DNA of 64,000 nt from Sulfobacillus sp. (GCA_027309085.1 DAIDDL010000018.1:1-64000), one strand, 5' to 3'; numbered from the stretch's first letter, positions 25,669-34,624 are shown. The notes: generated by a model from the sequence alone, not told the origin. A program made the numbers and translations.

Positions 25669-26405
25669 GGGTCTGCCCTCTCTGAAACATCTGTGTACCG
25701 TGTCAGGGTGTAGGTGATAACCCCTTCCCGGTGGTAGCCAATGCTATAGATTGCCGGGATGTGGTCGGCCGTATACGCGACTTGCTGGAGGTACAAGACC
25801 GCATCCCCAGCCACAATGCCCAACGCCGCAGCGGCTTCCGCGCTGCTGCGCTTGATGGACAGGTGGGTGCGGGCGTACAGGATAGGGACGCCCAGCCCGG
25901 CCATCGCAGACAGCATCTTATCTGAAAAGACGGACAAATCTACCGAAGTGCGGCCGATGGTGTCCGGCAGGTAGTCAATCAGAAACACCGCGGGCATTCC
26001 ATCCGCCAGCACTGTGCGGATGACCCGGTGGCCCTGGGTCTCAGGAGCTACCGACAGGGACTCGCAGACGGCCTGGGGCAGCACTGCCGGGGTAATGTGG
26101 ACATCTGTGACGGAAGGTTCGTAGCCGTTGTTGCGCACGATATCCGCCACGCTGTTCAGGACCTGCAAAGACGCATCCATCACGGTCTGCGGGGTGGTGG
26201 CAAATGTTCCCACACCATGCCGGCGCACGACCAGCCCTTCCTGCTCGAGCGCGCTGAGGGCAGACCGGATAGTCGGCCGGCTGATTCCCAGCTGCTTGGC
26301 CATTTGCTCTTCCGAAGGCAGCCTGCTGCCCGGACTCATTGTCGACAGCAGCGCCTCAATGCTCTCCCGAGCCAGACGCTGACGGGGGACAAAGCGACTC
26401 GTCAA
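25665..26405 (-). CDS. GntR/HutC-family transcriptional regulator
   Basis: This protein of about 246 residues has an N-terminal winged helix (LPSEEQMAKQLGISRPTIRS then ALEQEGLVVRRHGVGTF) and a C-terminal UTRA effector domain with VLPQAVCESLSVAPETQGHR, then FLIDYLPD and VLYLQQVAY. It is first in the operon with the sugar permeases and likely controls it in response to a sugar or sugar phosphate. TAGGAG precedes TTG 26405 at good spacing; GTG 26414 in the same frame is too close. A palindrome lies just upstream. Confidence 0.88.
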   Translation of the reverse strand: MTSRFVPRQRLARESIEALLSTMSPGSRLPSEEQMAKQLGISRPTIRSALSALEQEGLVVRRHGVGTFATTPQTVMDASLQVLNSVADIVRNNGYEPSVTDVHITPAVLPQAVCESLSVAPETQGHRVIRTVLADGMPAVFLIDYLPDTIGRTSVDLSVFSDKMLSAMAGLGVPILYARTHLSIKRSSAEAAAALGIVAGDAVLYLQQVAYTADHIPAIYSIGYHREGVITYTLTRYTDVSERADP

Positions 26406-26424
26406 GATCGCCACTCCTAGAGGT

Positions 26425-26441
26425 AAGACGTTTTACGTCTT
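26425..26441 (-). promoter_or_regulatory. Probable GntR operator palindrome
   Basis: AAGACGT-TTT-ACGTCTT is a perfect 7-base inverted repeat with a 3-base spacer. It sits 20 bases upstream of the gntR start and directly downstream of a TATAAT -10 element on the same strand, around the expected transcription start. This placement fits autorepression by the GntR protein. Confidence 0.65.
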
Positions 26442-26442
26442 G

Positions 26443-26448
26443 ATTATA
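26443..26448 (-). promoter_or_regulatory. -10 element of the gntR-sugar transporter operon
   Basis: On the minus strand the sequence reads TTATAATC, a perfect TATAAT. A possible -35 (TTGTCC) lies 19 bases upstream, slightly too far, so the -35 is weak. The palindrome that follows would block transcription initiation when occupied. Confidence 0.5.
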
Positions 26449-26512
26449 ACAAGTTTAGAAGAGAACAGGACAAAGAAATTCTGGGAGGATTGGCAAAAAT
26501 TTTGTCTGTGCG

Positions 26513-26557
26513 GCGCAGTGGGGAGCAGGCGGTGCCTCGGCGTGCTCCCCACTGCGC
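26513..26557 (-). terminator. Terminator hairpin after the GNAT gene
   Basis: A perfect 15-base-pair stem, GCGCAGTGGGGAGCA / TGCTCCCCACTGCGC, has a 15-base loop. It starts 16 bases beyond the acetyltransferase stop and separates that gene from the gntR promoter. A T-rich stretch follows about 10 bases later on the minus strand. Confidence 0.65.
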
Positions 26558-26572
26558 GATGTTTTGCCTGTG

Positions 26573-26986
26573 TCAGTGAATGATTTTCTCCATGAACAGG
26601 TTGTCTGCGCTACGGTAGCCGATCTTCTGGTAAAAATTTCTGACGGCCAGGTTATGCGGCTCCACGAGCAAGTTGATCTTGAGGCACCCTGCCCCGCGCA
26701 GGGAATTTTCGGCGGCCTGCATCAGCATCCGGCCGAATCCTTGCCGCTGGTATGAAGGGTGGACGGCCAGGTGGTAAATCCATCCGCGGCGGCCGTCAAA
26801 AGCGCCCAGCACGGAACCCGCCAGGTGGCCGCCCGGAATCTCGCCGGCTAAATAGTGCTGGCCGCCATGGCTTAAGGCCCATAGGAAATCCGGTGCGGCG
26901 TCCCCTGTGTCAAAGGTCAGCCCGGCGGCGGACCACAGCTCACGCAAGGCCCGATAGTCTTCGGGCCGCACGGCGCGTATTTTCAC
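26573..26986 (-). CDS. GNAT-family N-acetyltransferase
   Basis: This protein of about 137 residues has the GNAT fold markers: KIRAVRPEDYRALREL at the start, LAVHPSYQRQGFGRMLM (acetyl-CoA pyrophosphate loop Q-R-Q-G-F-G), and the C-terminal INLLVEPHNLAVRNFYQKIGY. The substrate is unknown. GAGGGGGAG precedes GTG 26986 with spacing of about 7; GTG 26992 is an in-frame alternative. It is a single gene with its own terminator. Confidence 0.88.
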   Translation of the reverse strand: MKIRAVRPEDYRALRELWSAAGLTFDTGDAAPDFLWALSHGGQHYLAGEIPGGHLAGSVLGAFDGRRGWIYHLAVHPSYQRQGFGRMLMQAAENSLRGAGCLKINLLVEPHNLAVRNFYQKIGYRSADNLFMEKIIH

Positions 26987-27236
26987 ACTCACTCCCCCTC
27001 GGGTCTGCACGGTTTTCTTAAGCAGCCGGCTTCCTGCATTTTATGGAAAAGGCGTGCCTTTGGTGAAGGGAACTGGCGACGGAAATAGGGGGGTGCAGGG
27101 GCATGAGTCTGGCGGGAGCGGCAGGATCAAGCGGGCCGGGGAGCTCTGTCGAAATTTTTCCGAATTAATTGGGGCTTGTTGTTTCGTGTCGATGGATGGT
27201 TCTTTATATAATATCCGGTAGGTAGGGGGATATTCT

Positions 27237-27596
27237 TTGAATTCTTTGGTCCTGTTTCTGAATTTTTTGTGGGCAATGATCCTGGTAGTGGGGTTGGCCT
27301 ATCTGGCGGCCCGGCTTCTGAAGAAGATGGGCTGGGGGAAAGTGAGCCACGCGCAGTATCTGGAGCAAATTGATTATCTTCCGTTGGGGCCGAAACGCGG
27401 GATTGCCCTGGTCCAAATTGCGGACAAGACCGTGGCGCTCGGCATCACGGAGCACAATATCGCGCTCTTGATGGAAGTGGATGCCGACGCGGTCACGGCC
27501 AGGGCTGCAGCCCACGCGGGCACTCCTGAAGTCACCTTGCCGCAATTTGCGGACGAGCTGTGGCGCAAGCTGCGCCGCGGCGAGGACAAGCCGTGA
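27237..27596 (+). CDS. fliO: Flagellar biosynthesis protein FliO-like
   Basis: This 119-residue protein has one N-terminal membrane segment (LNFLWAMILVVGLAYLAARL) and a small cytoplasmic beta domain (LEQIDYLPLGPKRGIALVQI, then KTVALGITEHNIALL), which is the FliO/FliZ pattern. FliO helps assemble the FliP ring. TTG 27237 follows GGTAGGGGGATA. Its TGA overlaps the fliP ATG. A TATAAT at 27207-27212 lies upstream, but no good -35 was found. Confidence 0.85.
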   Translation: MNSLVLFLNFLWAMILVVGLAYLAARLLKKMGWGKVSHAQYLEQIDYLPLGPKRGIALVQIADKTVALGITEHNIALLMEVDADAVTARAAAHAGTPEVTLPQFADELWRKLRRGEDKP

Positions 27597-28360
27597 TGGG
27601 GAAGCGCTTCCCCTTTTGGCCATGGGGTTTGGGAATCGTCATGGCAGGGATCGCCTCCGGACCGCAGGTGTTTGCCCAGGGCTTGTCTATCCCCTCAGTC
27701 AGCCTGAATACCCACGGCGGCAGCTCCCCGTCACAGGTGATCAGTGTCTTGGCGCTGCTCACCATCTTGTCGTTTGTCCCCGCGCTCTTGCTGACCATGA
27801 CAGCCTTCACGCGGGTGATTACGGTGCTGGCTTTTGTTCGCAGCGCCCTGGGACTGCAGCAGACGCCGCCCAATCAGGTGCTGATCGGGCTGGCGCTGTT
27901 TCTGACGTTTTTTATCATGGCCCCGACTTTCACGCAGATCGACCACCAGGCCCTGATTCCCTATCTGCATGGGCGCATGGGCCTGGTAGAAGCGTCAGGC
28001 AAGGCTCTGGACCCGTTGCGGGTGTTCATGTACCAGCAGACGCGGGCCAGTGATATCGCCCTGTTCTTGCATCTGGACCACCTGCCGCCTCCCAAAAATC
28101 TGGGGCAGGTGCCGACGGTCGCCCTGATTCCGGCATTCATCATTTCGGAACTGAAGACGGCGTTTGAAATCGGCGTCTATATCTTTATTCCCTTTGTCAT
28201 CGTGGACTTGGTGGTGTCCACAGTCCTCATGTCCCTCGGCATGATGATGGTGCCGCCGACTCTGATTTCACTGCCCTTGAAACTGTTGCTTTTTGTCCTT
28301 GCCAATGGCTGGAGCCTGGTAGTGCAGTCTTTGGTGTTGTCTTTTCATGGGGTGAGATAA
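27596..28360 (+). CDS. fliP: Flagellar export gate protein FliP
   Basis: This 254-residue protein has a cleavable N-terminal signal-like segment and FliP signatures: LLTMTAFTRVITVLAFVRSA, LGLQQTPPNQVLIGLALFLT and IISELKTAFEIGVYIFIPFV, then VVSTVLMSLGMMMVPP. It forms the FliPQR core of the export gate. The fliO-fliP overlap and abutting fliQ indicate one operon. Confidence 0.97.
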   Translation: MGKRFPFWPWGLGIVMAGIASGPQVFAQGLSIPSVSLNTHGGSSPSQVISVLALLTILSFVPALLLTMTAFTRVITVLAFVRSALGLQQTPPNQVLIGLALFLTFFIMAPTFTQIDHQALIPYLHGRMGLVEASGKALDPLRVFMYQQTRASDIALFLHLDHLPPPKNLGQVPTVALIPAFIISELKTAFEIGVYIFIPFVIVDLVVSTVLMSLGMMMVPPTLISLPLKLLLFVLANGWSLVVQSLVLSFHGVR

Positions 28361-28633
28361 ATGTTTGATCATGCGATTGCCTTAAGCCAGTCGGCCATGC
28401 TCACCACCGGAATCATTCTGGGGCCGATTCTGGTCGCGTCGCTGCTGGTGGGGCTCTTGGTGGGGCTGTTTCAAGCCACGACATCGATTCAGGACATGAC
28501 CCTGTCGTTTATGCCCAAGCTTATTGTGGTGGGTGTCATGATCTATCTGGCGGGTCCCTGGTTCTTGCGGATTCTGATTACGTTCACCCAGAACGACTTG
28601 TCAAGTTTCTGGCACGTGACGTACCTGCCGTGA
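28361..28633 (+). CDS. fliQ: Flagellar export gate protein FliQ
   Basis: This 90-residue protein has two membrane hairpin segments with the FliQ core GLLVGLFQATTSIQDMTLSF, then PKLIVVG. It starts immediately after the fliP stop. Normal length. Confidence 0.96.
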   Translation: MFDHAIALSQSAMLTTGIILGPILVASLLVGLLVGLFQATTSIQDMTLSFMPKLIVVGVMIYLAGPWFLRILITFTQNDLSSFWHVTYLP

Positions 28634-28682
28634 CCCAGGCCCGGAACGTGGTAAGGGGATGCCGATTGCGCATGAGAAGCCT

Positions 28683-29462
28683 ATGACACTGAGCCTGGTT
28701 ACATCCCAATTGACTGAGACGTTCTTTCTCGTCGCCGCGCGCTTGGCGGGATTAGTGTTTACAGCGCCCGTGCTCAGCTCCGGCTACCTGCCGCGGATGC
28801 TGAAAGTGGCGCTGATTTTGGCGCTGGCGGCTGCCCTCGCCCCCTCGGTGCAGGCAAGCGCGCCGGCGTCCGGGCTCGTCTGGGGGCTGGATCTGGTGGT
28901 CAATTTTGGCATCGGCGCGCTCATTGGCCTTATTCTGTCCCTCTTTCTGTCCGTGCTGGATATGGCGGGGCAGGTGGTCACCTATGAGTTGGGACTGGGG
29001 CTGGCGATCGCGTCGAATCCGGGGCTGGACGAAAACGGCTCGTTCCTGTCGGAATGGCAGAGTCTGCTGGCTCTGTTCGTCTTTGTCGCCACGGGAGGGA
29101 TTGAACTGTCGGTGATTGCGCTGCATGCCAGCTTTCAGGCCATAGGGGCCAATGTGATGGCTATTCCCGTAGCGGCGTTCTCTTTTGTCACTGGCCTCAT
29201 GACCAGCGCTCTGACGATGACGCTGCTGATGGCCTTCCCCCTGCTGCTGGCGGGCTTTATCGTCAATATGGCGGTGGGCATCATGTCCCGCGCATTCCCG
29301 CAGATGAATGCCTATTACCTGTCCCTGCCGGCCAACTTTGGGGTCAGCCTGCTGGTCTTTGCCGCCATGCTGCCGCTCTTGATGGGGATTTTGCCCAGCT
29401 TGTGGAATCATGCCTTCACGGATGTCAGCCGGCTGCTGGCGCTGTTGGAGGGCAAACCATGA
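28683..29462 (+). CDS. fliR: Flagellar export gate protein FliR
   Basis: This protein of about 259 residues has several membrane segments and the FliR pattern: LVAARLAGLVFTAPVLSS at the N-terminus, VVTYELGLGLAIASNPG in the middle and VNMAVGIMSRAFPQMNAYYL near the end. ATG 28683 is preferred; ATG 28659 in the same frame touches its own GGGG ribosome-binding site. It overlaps the flhB start by four bases. Confidence 0.95.
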   Translation: MTLSLVTSQLTETFFLVAARLAGLVFTAPVLSSGYLPRMLKVALILALAAALAPSVQASAPASGLVWGLDLVVNFGIGALIGLILSLFLSVLDMAGQVVTYELGLGLAIASNPGLDENGSFLSEWQSLLALFVFVATGGIELSVIALHASFQAIGANVMAIPVAAFSFVTGLMTSALTMTLLMAFPLLLAGFIVNMAVGIMSRAFPQMNAYYLSLPANFGVSLLVFAAMLPLLMGILPSLWNHAFTDVSRLLALLEGKP

Positions 29463-30553
29463 GTGCCGCAACGGTCACCATCTATTACGCGTCCAGCGGG
29501 GAGAAGAGCCACCGCGCCACCCCCCACAAAAAGCAGGACCTGCAGAAGAAGGGCCAGAGCTGGAAGAGCCCGGATTTCCAGGCGGCTCTGGGTTTGTTTG
29601 TCGGATTCTTGCTGATCGGCCATTACCTGCCGTGGGCTGGGTCGCAGCTGGGGCTTATGGAACAAGACGTGCTGCAGCTCGCGCAAGATCCTTCAGGGTC
29701 CATGGCCCAGGCCTGGCTGCAGGCGTTTGCGGTGATGATCCGGATTCTGGTGCCGGTGACGATTCCCCTGGTGCTGGCGGGGCTCTTTGCCAGCAGTCTG
29801 GAAAAGGGATTCCGAATTTCATTCAGCGGGATGAAAGCGGATTTCACCAAGATTAATCCGGCCGAAGGCCTGAAACGGCTGTTTTCCCAGGACAGTGTCT
29901 GGCAGCTGGGCAAAGGCCTGTTGAAGATCGCCATTATGGGGTCGCTGGCGGCATGGCTTATCCGCCGCCAGGTAGCCAACTATGCGGGACTCATGGAGGA
30001 GTCTCTGGGCGGGGCGCTGACGTCCGCGGTGAGGATGATGGGCCAGGTGATGCTGATTATGGCCTTCGCGTTCTTGGTGATTGGGATCCTCGATATGGGA
30101 TACCAGTCTTATGCTTTTCAGCAGAAGACCCGGATGACGACCCAAGAAGTGCGCGATGAGTTCAAAGATACAGAGGGGGATCCCCACGTCAAGGGCAGGC
30201 GCCGGGAAATGTCGCGCCGGATCTGGCGCTCAGGAGTGCGCCAGGTCAAGAATGCCCAGGTGGTCGTGACGAATCCCACCCACTACGCCGTGGCTCTAAA
30301 ATGGGACGAAAAGCGCATGGCGGCGCCCGTGGTCATCGCTAAGGGCGCGGACGGCACGGCCAAGAACATCCGGGAGGTGGCCATGCGCCACGAAGTGCCG
30401 ATTGTGGAGAATCCCCCGTTGGCCCGCTCGCTTTATGAACTCCCGATTGGCCAGGCGATTCTGGAAGAGCACTACCAGGCGGTCGCCGACATTCTGGCGT
30501 TTTTGATCCGCAAGCGGCAGGGACCCCGGGTCCCGGGAAGGACGGAGAAATGA
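29459..30553 (+). CDS. flhB: Flagellar export switch protein FlhB
   Basis: This 364-residue protein has a basic N-terminus, four membrane segments and a cytoplasmic domain with the autocleavage motif NPTH in VVVTNPTHYAVALKW. After it come APVVIAKGADGTAKNIREVA and PPLARSLYEL. FlhB switches export from hook to filament substrates with FliK. The start is at ATG 29459 overlapping fliR. Confidence 0.97.
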   Translation: MSAATVTIYYASSGEKSHRATPHKKQDLQKKGQSWKSPDFQAALGLFVGFLLIGHYLPWAGSQLGLMEQDVLQLAQDPSGSMAQAWLQAFAVMIRILVPVTIPLVLAGLFASSLEKGFRISFSGMKADFTKINPAEGLKRLFSQDSVWQLGKGLLKIAIMGSLAAWLIRRQVANYAGLMEESLGGALTSAVRMMGQVMLIMAFAFLVIGILDMGYQSYAFQQKTRMTTQEVRDEFKDTEGDPHVKGRRREMSRRIWRSGVRQVKNAQVVVTNPTHYAVALKWDEKRMAAPVVIAKGADGTAKNIREVAMRHEVPIVENPPLARSLYELPIGQAILEEHYQAVADILAFLIRKRQGPRVPGRTEK

Positions 30554-32586
30554 CGGCAAGCCGTGCGCTGATAAGGGAAGCTTTCGTGCCGGTGGCGGCG
30601 GTGATCGCCATTTTAATGCTGGTGATTCCGATCCCGCCCTGGGCCCTGGATTTCTTCCTGCTCATCAACATTGGCCTCTCCATCGCCGTGCTGGTGTCCA
30701 CCATGTTCATCAAACAGGTGCTGGAGCTGTCTGTATTCCCCTCTCTCCTGCTGCTGACGACACTGTTCCGGCTGGCCCTTGAAGTGACCGCCACCCGGCT
30801 GATCCTGTTGGAAGGCAATCCCGGGTCTGTCATCCAGACTTTCGGCCGCCTGGTGGTGGGAGACAATGTGGTCGTCGGGATCATCATCTTCATCATCCTG
30901 ATTGTGATTCAGTTCATGGTGATTACCCGGGGCGCAGAGCGGGTCAGCGAAGTGGCGGCCCGCTTTACCCTGGACGCGATGCCCGGCAAGCAGATGGCAG
31001 TGGATGCCGAGCTGAACAGCGGAATGATCCGCGAGGCCGAGGCCAAGAAGCGGCGGTCGGATATCGAGCGGGAAGCGGACTTCTACGGGGCAATGGACGG
31101 CGCTTCCAAATTTGTGCGCGGCGACGCGATTGCCGGGATCATCATTGTGCTGATCAATATCGTCGGCGGGCTGATTATCGGACTGTCCGAGCGCCACCTG
31201 TCTATTGGCACCGCGCTCAACACGTACACCATCCTCACGATCGGCGAAGGCATTACCACGCAGATCCCGGCGCTGCTGCTGTCGACCGCCACCGGGATCC
31301 TGGTGACCCGCTCCGGCGCCACGGGGACCCTGAATGACGATGTCCTCACACAGCTCACCCAGTTGCCGCGCGTTTTGTACATTGTGGCGATTGTGCTCTT
31401 CCTGCTCGCCCTGCTGGGCATTCCCCCGCTGGTGCCGATGAGTTTGGGGATTGCCGTCTTCTATCTGGGTTGGCGGATTGAGCAGCGCCAAAAGGCGCAG
31501 AAGGCGGTGGAATCGCGCCAGCGCAGCCAGGAAAACGAAAATTTGAACAAGCGTCCTGAGGCGGTCATGGGTCTCATTGGATTTGACACCGTCGAACTGG
31601 AAGTGGGGGTGGGGCTGGTGCCGCTGGTGGGCGGGCAGGCCGGTCAGGACCTGCGCGACAGGATTATGGCGCTCAGACGTCAGATTACCACCGAACTGGG
31701 CCTGGTGATCCCGCCGGTTCGCGTGCGGGACAGTCTGGACCTGACCCTGAACCAGTACCGCATCCGGGTCCGGGGAGCGAGTGTCGCTGTGGCTGAAGTC
31801 CGCCCCGACCGGTTCTTGGCGATGGGGGGGCAGGAACTGGGGATTGACAGCGCCATTTTGACTAAAGACCCTGTTTTCGGCCTGCCAGCCTACTGGATCC
31901 GGGAGGACTCCCGGGACCGGGCCGAATTGGCCGGGGCCACGGTGATTGATGCGGGGTCCATTTTAGTGACCCACCTGGCCGAGGTGATCCGCGCCCACGC
32001 CTACGAGATTCTGGGCAGGGAGGATGTCAAGAAACTGCTGGACCACGTGAAGCTGACCCACCCGGTCGTGGTAGCCGAACTGGTGCCGGATCTGCTGACG
32101 TTGGGCGAAGTGCAGCGCGTGCTGGCCAATCTCCTCCGGGAGAAGATCTCCATCCGGGATACGCCCACCATCCTGGAGGCATTGGCCGACCGGGCCCGGA
32201 GCACCCGCGACCCCGACATGCTGACGGAGGCGGTGCGCCAGCAGCTGGCGCGCCATATCACGGAGCCTTTGGTCAAGCAGGGATTCCTGCACGCGGTCGT
32301 GCTGTCCCCGCGCATTGAGCAAGCCATGAAAGACGCGATGGAGACGACGGACAGCGGAACCTATCTGAATTTGGATCCGAAGGTGGCCCAAGAGGTGGTG
32401 GGGGCACTGAATACCCAGTTGAAGCAGCTGCCGGCGGGTCTGCCTAAAGTGGTTATCACGTCTCCCTTTGTGCGCCTGTACTTCAAACGCCTGACCGAAC
32501 GCCTGTTTAAGGACCTGTCAGTGCTGTCCTATGCCGAAATTCAAAGTGATGTGGGAATCAAGACGATGGGAGTGGTGGAACTGTGA
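30550..32586 (+). CDS. flhA: Flagellar export gate protein FlhA
   Basis: This 678-residue protein has eight N-terminal membrane segments, the FHIPEP motif region (RFTLDAMPGKQMAVDAELNS then AKKRRSDIEREADFYGAMDG), and a large C-terminal cytoplasmic domain that docks chaperone-substrate complexes. It overlaps flhB and flhF by four bases each. Length matches the family. Confidence 0.97.
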   Translation: MTASRALIREAFVPVAAVIAILMLVIPIPPWALDFFLLINIGLSIAVLVSTMFIKQVLELSVFPSLLLLTTLFRLALEVTATRLILLEGNPGSVIQTFGRLVVGDNVVVGIIIFIILIVIQFMVITRGAERVSEVAARFTLDAMPGKQMAVDAELNSGMIREAEAKKRRSDIEREADFYGAMDGASKFVRGDAIAGIIIVLINIVGGLIIGLSERHLSIGTALNTYTILTIGEGITTQIPALLLSTATGILVTRSGATGTLNDDVLTQLTQLPRVLYIVAIVLFLLALLGIPPLVPMSLGIAVFYLGWRIEQRQKAQKAVESRQRSQENENLNKRPEAVMGLIGFDTVELEVGVGLVPLVGGQAGQDLRDRIMALRRQITTELGLVIPPVRVRDSLDLTLNQYRIRVRGASVAVAEVRPDRFLAMGGQELGIDSAILTKDPVFGLPAYWIREDSRDRAELAGATVIDAGSILVTHLAEVIRAHAYEILGREDVKKLLDHVKLTHPVVVAELVPDLLTLGEVQRVLANLLREKISIRDTPTILEALADRARSTRDPDMLTEAVRQQLARHITEPLVKQGFLHAVVLSPRIEQAMKDAMETTDSGTYLNLDPKVAQEVVGALNTQLKQLPAGLPKVVITSPFVRLYFKRLTERLFKDLSVLSYAEIQSDVGIKTMGVVEL

Positions 32587-33695
32587 TCGTCAAACGGTTT
32601 AGCGGCCTCAGTGTGGAAGAGGCCTTGATCCGAGCCAAGTGGGAACTCGGGGATGAGGCGGTGCTGCTCTCTTCGGGGCCCGCCAGGGACCGGTGGTGGA
32701 AGTTTTGGGAACGGGGCTATCATGTGCTGGCGGCGACAGACTATCCTGTCGCCAAAAGTCCGCGGACGTCCTTGGTGGATTCCACCGGCGCGAATGAGGT
32801 CGCAGCCGGCCAGTCGCAGGCCCCCGAAAGGGCGCCTGCAGGCGGGGACGAGCGCTGGGAGCAGGTGATGGCGCTGCTGACGCAGGTGGACCGCAAGATC
32901 GGCCAAGCTGCGCCGGCCGGCTCCGGGGGCGGGACCTGGTACCAGTACCTGCTGGCCCGCGAGCTGCCGGAAGAATGGGCGCGCGACCTGGCCGGGACGG
33001 CTCTGGACGGCGGGGAGTCCGAGGAGGCGCAACTGGCTCAGCTGGCGGGGGCGGCGGCTTCCCGGCTGAGCGCGCCAGGCTCCCTCCCGCTGCAGGACCC
33101 CGGCACCGTGATTGTGGTGATAGGGCCGACGGGAGCGGGCAAAACCACGACCATCGCCAAGCTGGCGACCCGCTGCCGCCTGGAACTGGGAAGTTCGGTG
33201 CTTTTAATCACGACGGACACCTACCGCGTGGCGGCGGTGGAACAGTTGAAGACGTTCGGCGGGATTTTGGATGTGCCGGTCGCAGTGGCCAACCGCCCCC
33301 AGGATTTGCCGGCTTTGATCCGGGAATACGGCGCGGATGTGGTGTTCATCGACACCCCGGGGCACAGTGTCAGCCAGCCCATGCAGGTGCAGCAGAGTCT
33401 CAGCGCCATCAAATACGCCCAGGCGACCGATGTGCTCCTGTGCATGCCGGCGACGGTGTCGCGGTCGTTGTTTGTCAAGACAGCGCAGAAGCTGGCAGGG
33501 GGCCACAAAGCGAGCCTGTGCCTGACCAAAGTGGACGAAGTGCTGGCACCGGGCGCTGTGCTGGGGGCTCTCATGGACCTTAACTGGCCCGTGTCGTATG
33601 TGGCGCATGGCCAGAATGTGCCCGAGGATATTCACCCAGCCTCGGCAGAGGGTCTGGCCGGGTGGCTCTTGAGAGGCGGGGCGTATCATGGCTGA
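32583..33695 (+). CDS. flhF: SRP-like GTPase FlhF
   Basis: This 370-residue protein has an N-terminal B domain with a linker, then the NG GTPase: IGPTGAGKTTTIAKLATRC (G1), LITTDTYRVAAVEQLKTFG, VVFIDTPGHS (G3) and LTKVDEV (G4). FlhF sets flagellar position. The G3 motif reads DTPGH where SRP-type GTPases normally have DTAGR. It overlaps flhG by eight bases. Confidence 0.93.
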   Translation: MIVKRFSGLSVEEALIRAKWELGDEAVLLSSGPARDRWWKFWERGYHVLAATDYPVAKSPRTSLVDSTGANEVAAGQSQAPERAPAGGDERWEQVMALLTQVDRKIGQAAPAGSGGGTWYQYLLARELPEEWARDLAGTALDGGESEEAQLAQLAGAAASRLSAPGSLPLQDPGTVIVVIGPTGAGKTTTIAKLATRCRLELGSSVLLITTDTYRVAAVEQLKTFGGILDVPVAVANRPQDLPALIREYGADVVFIDTPGHSVSQPMQVQQSLSAIKYAQATDVLLCMPATVSRSLFVKTAQKLAGGHKASLCLTKVDEVLAPGAVLGALMDLNWPVSYVAHGQNVPEDIHPASAEGLAGWLLRGGAYHG

Positions 33696-34587
33696 GCAGG
33701 CACAGGGTCTGCGCCAGTGGATTTTGCAGCAAACCCTGCAAGCCCAGGAAGACGTGCTGAGCGAGCGCGGCCAGGGAGGGCGGGTCGTGGCCATCACGTC
33801 GGGGAAAGGGGGCGTGGGCAAGAGCCAGCTGACGTTGAACCTGGCACTGGCGCTGGCGCAGAGGGGGCAACGGGTGGTGGTGCTCGATGCGGACTTGGGG
33901 CTCGCCAACATCAATATTCTGATGGGATATGAGCCCAGCTATACCCTGTGGGATGTGGTGCAGGGCGAGGCGACCCTGATGGACGTGCTGCAGAAAGGGC
34001 CCATGGGCATCCGCATCATTCCCGGCGCTTCAGGCATTAGCGCGCTGGCCAGGCTGAAGCCCGTCGAAATCTCGGGCATCATAGAAGGATTTCAGCAGTT
34101 GGAGGGCGAATGTGACTGGTTATTGGTGGATACCGGCGCAGGCATCGCTGCCAACGTCCTGGCGTTTGTGCTGGCGGCGGATGAGGCTCTTGTGGTCTCC
34201 AATCCGGAGCCGCCGGCTCTGGCGGATGCCTATGGGCTGATCAAGGCGGTGTGGGAAGCCCAGGGGCGGGTGTCCTTGAAAATTGTCATGAACCGCAGCG
34301 CTACCGCTCAGAGCGGGGAAGAGATGGCGATGCGCATTGTCAGCTTGGCGATGAAAGTGCTGGAGCAAAAAGTGGAGTTTATGGGCACGGTGCATGAAGA
34401 CCCCCATGCTCGGCGCGCGGTGGCGCGCCAGGAACCGCTGCTCCTGCTCTACCCGCAGTCCCCGGCGGCCGTGGATATCGGCTCGTTGGCAGACCGGATG
34501 ATTCACCGGGTGAAGCCGCCCAAACGGGGCCGCTTCGGCCAGTTCGTCTCCCGCATGACGGCCTTGTGGCCCACCTTGCCGTCCTGA
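33688..34587 (+). CDS. flhG: MinD-like ATPase FlhG
   Basis: This 299-residue protein has the deviant Walker A motif ITSGKGGVGKSQLTLNLALA, VVVLDADLGLANINILMGYE, and WLLVDTGAGIAANVLAFVLA. An N-terminal helix (LRQWILQQTLQ) fits the DQAxxLR-type FlhF-activating region. FlhG controls flagellar number with FlhF. It is the last gene of the fliO-flhG run. Confidence 0.93.
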   Translation: MAEQAQGLRQWILQQTLQAQEDVLSERGQGGRVVAITSGKGGVGKSQLTLNLALALAQRGQRVVVLDADLGLANINILMGYEPSYTLWDVVQGEATLMDVLQKGPMGIRIIPGASGISALARLKPVEISGIIEGFQQLEGECDWLLVDTGAGIAANVLAFVLAADEALVVSNPEPPALADAYGLIKAVWEAQGRVSLKIVMNRSATAQSGEEMAMRIVSLAMKVLEQKVEFMGTVHEDPHARRAVARQEPLLLLYPQSPAAVDIGSLADRMIHRVKPPKRGRFGQFVSRMTALWPTLPS

Positions 34588-34624
34588 CGGAGAGAAGACA
34601 TTGATGACGTAGGAGGTAAAATCT

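Noticed and set aside
27176-27212. Complete promoter upstream of fliO
   Set aside because: TATAAT is present at 27207-27212, but the TTGTTG/TTGTTT candidates are 22-25 bases away, too far for a normal -35; only the -10 is mentioned with the gene.
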